In this document: in pieces, positions 13,539 through 16,500 of the stretch
How the letters are laid out: every line of letters begins with the position of its first letter
Numbering within the stretch: position 1 is the first letter of the stretch
NCBI GenBank assembly: GCA_937922105.1
Contig: CAKZVN010000291.1
Location: 1 to 16,500 of the forward strand
Direction of reading: 5' to 3'
Length of the DNA: 16,500 nucleotides
Origin: an uncultured Litorilinea sp.
GTDB taxonomy: Bacteria > Chloroflexota > Anaerolineae > Caldilineales > Caldilineaceae
Notes under the pieces: model-generated
Database searches by the model: none
What the model was told of the DNA's origin: nothing
What the model saw: the letters and a program-made list of their open reading frames with translations, nothing else
Made by a program: the position numbers and the translations under genes

Positions 13539-15188
13539 TCAACCGCCGAACGCTTCGCGCGCGGCGTGGAGTACTTCTTCGCTGACGGTGTCGTGACCGT
13601 GGTCCAGCGCAAATTGCGCCGTCCGTTTGCGGACACGCCCGCGCACGAAGAAGGGAATTTTTTGCAGAAGTTTTTCCGCGCCGGGCGTCCACGGGATGTT
13701 TTCCGCTGTCAATGCCGGGCGCGGGGCGGCAGGCGGGGTCGGGACGGGCGACAACGCAGGGCGCGCTGCGCTCTCCTCGGCGACCGCTTCCACGACGCCC
13801 TGGGCAACCGCGGGCGCAAGGGCGTCACCTTGCGCTGTTCGCGCCGGCGCGCTGTCGGAGTAGTCCAACCCGGCGTCGCCAAAGAGGTCAATGAGATGCT
13901 TTTCCAGCCCCAGCTTGGTGGAGGTCATGACCGTGTCGGCGAGATAGTCGGCGCCGGCAAAGCCCAAGATGGGGGTATAGCCCAACAAGTGATTCTCGAT
14001 GTGGGTGGGCGGCGCAATCACCATCACCGGCACATCCAGCTTGCGACAGCTGTGGCGCTCCATCTGCGTGCCGCAGACCAGGTCGGGCATCAGTGCTTCG
14101 ATGCGCGCGGTCACCTCTTGGAAGCGCGTTGTCACCAACAGGTCGTCGTGGAGATAGCCCGCCAGTTGTGCCGCCATCCACTCGGCCTGGGCGGGCAGAT
14201 AGGTCCCGGCGCCCGCGATCTGCATGTCCAACTCGTCGTGCAGGAATTTGGCGACCGCGACGGTGCGCGTGGCATCACCGAAGAGAAAGACGCGTTTGCT
14301 GCTAAAGCTATCCAGGTCTGCGGTGCGCGCAAACCAGGGCACGCCGCTGGGCGCGCTTTGGCCGTCCAGTGAAAAGGCAGTCAAGGGTGGTCGCGTCAAG
14401 GGCGCAGCGCCCAGCCCCGCGCCCACCTGGTTGAGCAGCGCCAGCAACTCGTCCAGCCAGCGCAAGGTCGCCTGGACGCCCACCGGCGTGGTGGTGAGCG
14501 CGGGCGTGCCGAACGCCGCGCCGAGATAGGCGGCGGCTTCCTGCCCCAACTCGCGATAGGGGGCGACGTTGACCCAGGCCGCGGGTAGGCGGCGCAAGTC
14601 CTCGACGCTCGCGCCCAGCGGCGCGACCACGTTGACGGCGACGCCCAACGCCTGCATCATGCGGCGCAGCGCAATCAGGTCCGGGCGCACATGGAAGCCC
14701 AGGGAGGCTGGGCCGATGAGGTTGACGCTGGGCGCAGGGGTCAAGGGCTGGGGCCGCGCAAAGCGACGCACCAGCACAGTCAACAGCCGCTCGGCTGCGA
14801 CGTGCTCTTGCAGTCGGAAGGGGTTGCCGTCGAAGACCACCACAGGCGTTTGTAGCCCGGCGCTGCGCGCGGTCATCTCCAGGTCCTCTTGGAGCAACGT
14901 GGTGCTGCACGAGGCGCTGACGATGATCAACTCCGGGCGCACCTCGTTTTCGACCTGACGCAGCGTCTCAGGGAGGCGGATGCTGCCCACCGCCAGGTCG
15001 CGACCTTGCACCACGCTGGTGGTCATTTGGGGCAGGGCAGGCGCGCGTTCCAACATGGCGAAAATCGGGGTGACATAGCCGTCGCCTTGGGGCGCATGAA
15101 AGACGGCGTGCGCCCCGCGCAGGCTGTTGGCGATGCGCGCCACGCCGAAATGGGCAGTACCCTCGTAGGTCCAATAGGCGAGTTTCAT
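13539..15188 (-). CDS. bchB: Dark protochlorophyllide reductase subunit BchB
   Basis: BchB forms the catalytic BchNB heterotetramer with BchN and is related to NifK. The 549 residues start MKLAYWTYEGTAHFG. D36 (in HAPQGDGYVTP) matches the unusual aspartate ligand of the NB [4Fe-4S] cluster, and C95 (in VSASCSTTLL) matches the cysteine ligand. The end (about 497-549, from IPWTPGAEKLLQKIPFFVRG) is the small C-terminal PCP-reductase domain of BchB. Between residues about 455 and 495 lies an Ala/Pro-rich linker. The ATG at 15188 overlaps the bchN stop as ATGA, with GGAGGT (15195-15200) 6 bases upstream, so the two subunits are probably made in equal amounts by coupled translation. Assignment is firm. 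Confidence 0.96.
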   Translation of the reverse strand: MKLAYWTYEGTAHFGVARIANSLRGAHAVFHAPQGDGYVTPIFAMLERAPALPQMTTSVVQGRDLAVGSIRLPETLRQVENEVRPELIIVSASCSTTLLQEDLEMTARSAGLQTPVVVFDGNPFRLQEHVAAERLLTVLVRRFARPQPLTPAPSVNLIGPASLGFHVRPDLIALRRMMQALGVAVNVVAPLGASVEDLRRLPAAWVNVAPYRELGQEAAAYLGAAFGTPALTTTPVGVQATLRWLDELLALLNQVGAGLGAAPLTRPPLTAFSLDGQSAPSGVPWFARTADLDSFSSKRVFLFGDATRTVAVAKFLHDELDMQIAGAGTYLPAQAEWMAAQLAGYLHDDLLVTTRFQEVTARIEALMPDLVCGTQMERHSCRKLDVPVMVIAPPTHIENHLLGYTPILGFAGADYLADTVMTSTKLGLEKHLIDLFGDAGLDYSDSAPARTAQGDALAPAVAQGVVEAVAEESAARPALSPVPTPPAAPRPALTAENIPWTPGAEKLLQKIPFFVRGRVRKRTAQFALDHGHDTVSEEVLHAAREAFGG

Positions 15189-16500
15189 CCCGCGACCTCC
15201 CGGCGCTGTTCGGCGGCGGGCATTAGCCCCAGCCGCCAGACAGGGTCATCCAGCGCATCCAGCTTGGCGTGGCGGCGCAGGCTCTTGGTGAACATGCTCG
15301 CCAAGGTGGGCGCGCCGGTCCAGCCGTGAATCTGCATGAACGCGAATTCGGTGCTCCACTTGGCAACCAGCCCTGCGCCGATCAAGGGATTGGTGGTGCC
15401 CAGCGCGCTGATCACCAGATCGGGCGGCGCCGCGCGCAGGTCGCGCAGTTGGCGCTGGAAGTTGGGCTGTTCCACCACGCGCACGCCCTCCAACGCCGCC
15501 AACTCGCGCGCATGGAAGCGGCGGTTGATGTAGGCGCTGCTGCATTCCACAATTTCGCAGCCCGCCGCGCGCAAAAAGCGGGCCAATGGCAACTCCATGA
15601 GGTTGTCGGCGGTGAAGAAGACGCGTTTGCCGCGCAGGAGCGCCACATGGTCGGCGAGCCGCGCCCACGCCTCCGCTTCGCGTGCGGCAAGGTCCACCTT
15701 GCGCCCAAAGAGCGCGGCCAAATCTTCCCAAAAAGCGCGCGTGCCGTCCGGGCCAAAGGGGAAAAGTGAACTGAGCAGGGTGGCGCCGCGCTCGCGCTGG
15801 ATCTGCTGCGCGACCTTTGCCAAGTAGGGCTGCAAGGGCGCCAGCACGGTCCCTGGTCCGATAGGCGGCAAGTCGCGGAAGGTGTTGCCGGGCAAGAAGC
15901 CCGCCACAGGAATTCCCAGCGCGGCAGCTTCGCGGCGGAAGTCGTCGGCGATGACGTCGTTGACCGAGCCGAGAAAGACGACGCGACGGTCCTCGGCGGG
16001 CGCGCCGGGGCAATAGGGCAAAAGCGCCTGCAAGACCGAATCCTCGGCCTGGCTGAAGGTATAGTCCAGCCCGTCGGCGCGCACAAAGAGCACGGGCAGG
16101 TCGGGGCGCGTCAGGCGCGCCGCCAACCCCTCCATCTCGATCTTCATGACTTCGGGCGTGCAGGAGGAGAGCAGGAAGATCACCGACGGGTGGTGGTCGG
16201 CTAAAATCTCGTCAAGCAAGTCGTGGAGCGCAGGCTGCGGCTGTGAAAGGTCGCTCTCCTCGATGAGCGCCACAGCAAAGCGCGGACGGGCGAAGACCAT
16301 CACCCCCAGCGTGTTTTGCAGGAAGTGGGCGCAGGTATGCGTGCCCAAGACCAAGAAGAAGCTGTCCTTGATCTTTTGATAGAGCCAGCCCACGCAAGCC
16401 AACCCGCAGAAGGCATGGTAGTTGCCGTCTTCGCGTAACACCGTGGCGCGGGAGGCGGTGGAGGGGGGCGGGTCTGGTGGGCGGGCGGTCGTCGAGAGAG
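15185..16500 (-). CDS. bchN: Dark protochlorophyllide reductase subunit BchN (start beyond window)
   Basis: BchN is the NifD-like partner of BchB; together they bind the [4Fe-4S] cluster that passes electrons to protochlorophyllide. The frame shows the family N-terminal block HAFCGLACVGWLYQKIKDS, then GTHTCAHFLQN and LLSSCTPEVMKIEMEG, which carry the three cysteine ligands contributed by BchN. From the GTG at 16439-16441 it would be 418 residues, the usual size, but no ribosome site precedes that GTG. The frame stays open to the right edge, encoding a Pro/Ala/Thr-rich stretch with no ATG, GTG or TTG, so the true start probably lies outside the window. The end overlaps bchB by 4 bases. The operon promoter and any further upstream genes, for example bchF as in purple bacteria, are not visible here. 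Confidence 0.94.
   Translation of the reverse strand, partial: LSTTARPPDPPPSTASRATVLREDGNYHAFCGLACVGWLYQKIKDSFFLVLGTHTCAHFLQNTLGVMVFARPRFAVALIEESDLSQPQPALHDLLDEILADHHPSVIFLLSSCTPEVMKIEMEGLAARLTRPDLPVLFVRADGLDYTFSQAEDSVLQALLPYCPGAPAEDRRVVFLGSVNDVIADDFRREAAALGIPVAGFLPGNTFRDLPPIGPGTVLAPLQPYLAKVAQQIQRERGATLLSSLFPFGPDGTRAFWEDLAALFGRKVDLAAREAEAWARLADHVALLRGKRVFFTADNLMELPLARFLRAAGCEIVECSSAYINRRFHARELAALEGVRVVEQPNFQRQLRDLRAAPPDLVISALGTTNPLIGAGLVAKWSTEFAFMQIHGWTGAPTLASMFTKSLRRHAKLDALDDPVWRLGLMPAAEQRREVAG

Noticed and set aside
12492..14372. Plus-strand open frame of 626 codons
   Set aside because: It lies antisense to bchM, bchL and bchB, has no family features and arises from the high GC at codon third positions of the real genes.
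1..16500. CRISPR array, tRNA, rRNA or intact insertion sequence
   Set aside because: I saw no regularly spaced direct repeats, no cloverleaf, no rRNA segment and no transposase.

Overview
This window is a photosynthesis gene cluster from a high-GC anoxygenic phototroph. Nine consecutive minus-strand genes, read from right to left, carry most of the early bacteriochlorophyll pathway: bchN-bchB-bchL-bchM-bchH-(PucC/BCH2-family transporter)-bchD-bchJ-like-bchE. The pigment route is oxygen-independent. Ring E closure uses the B12/radical-SAM cyclase BchE, and D-ring reduction uses the nitrogenase-like dark protochlorophyllide reductase BchLNB. No oxygen-dependent cyclase (AcsF) and no bchI lie in the window. 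The gene content, the BchN and MFS sequence style, and a palindromic intergenic repeat of a kind I recall from Chloroflexota suggest a filamentous anoxygenic phototroph of the Chloroflexus/Roseiflexus kind or a relative. This placement is inference, not a search result.

Layout. 1-506 (minus) is the N-terminal part of a first PucC/BCH2-family protein that runs off the left edge. 507-891 is a divergent intergenic region. It holds a good sigma-70-like promoter (724-751), five copies of the pentamer GGACA/TGTCC, two dyads and a structured leader. 892-990 (plus) is a 32-residue single-membrane-span protein with a strong ribosome binding site. 991-1275 holds hairpins including a terminator-like one. 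1276-2181 (plus) is a polytopic membrane protein of unknown function. 2182-2399 lies between convergent genes and carries the likely terminator of the bch operon plus a repeat. 2400-16500 (minus) is the bch operon.

How the genes work together. BchD and BchH, with a BchI that must be encoded elsewhere, insert Mg into protoporphyrin IX. BchM methylates the product. BchE closes ring E. BchJ-like may carry or handle a tetrapyrrole intermediate. BchL, BchN and BchB reduce protochlorophyllide to chlorophyllide. The two MFS proteins belong to the family linked to bacteriochlorophyll delivery or antenna assembly. Many junctions are tight (bchN/bchB and bchL/bchM overlap in ATGA; MFS/bchD are 1 base apart; bchM/bchH are 3 bases apart), which supports one transcript with translational coupling.

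The least explained part is the left 1.3 kb: an unannotated-size membrane peptide with its own promoter and operator-like repeats, facing a PucC-family gene.
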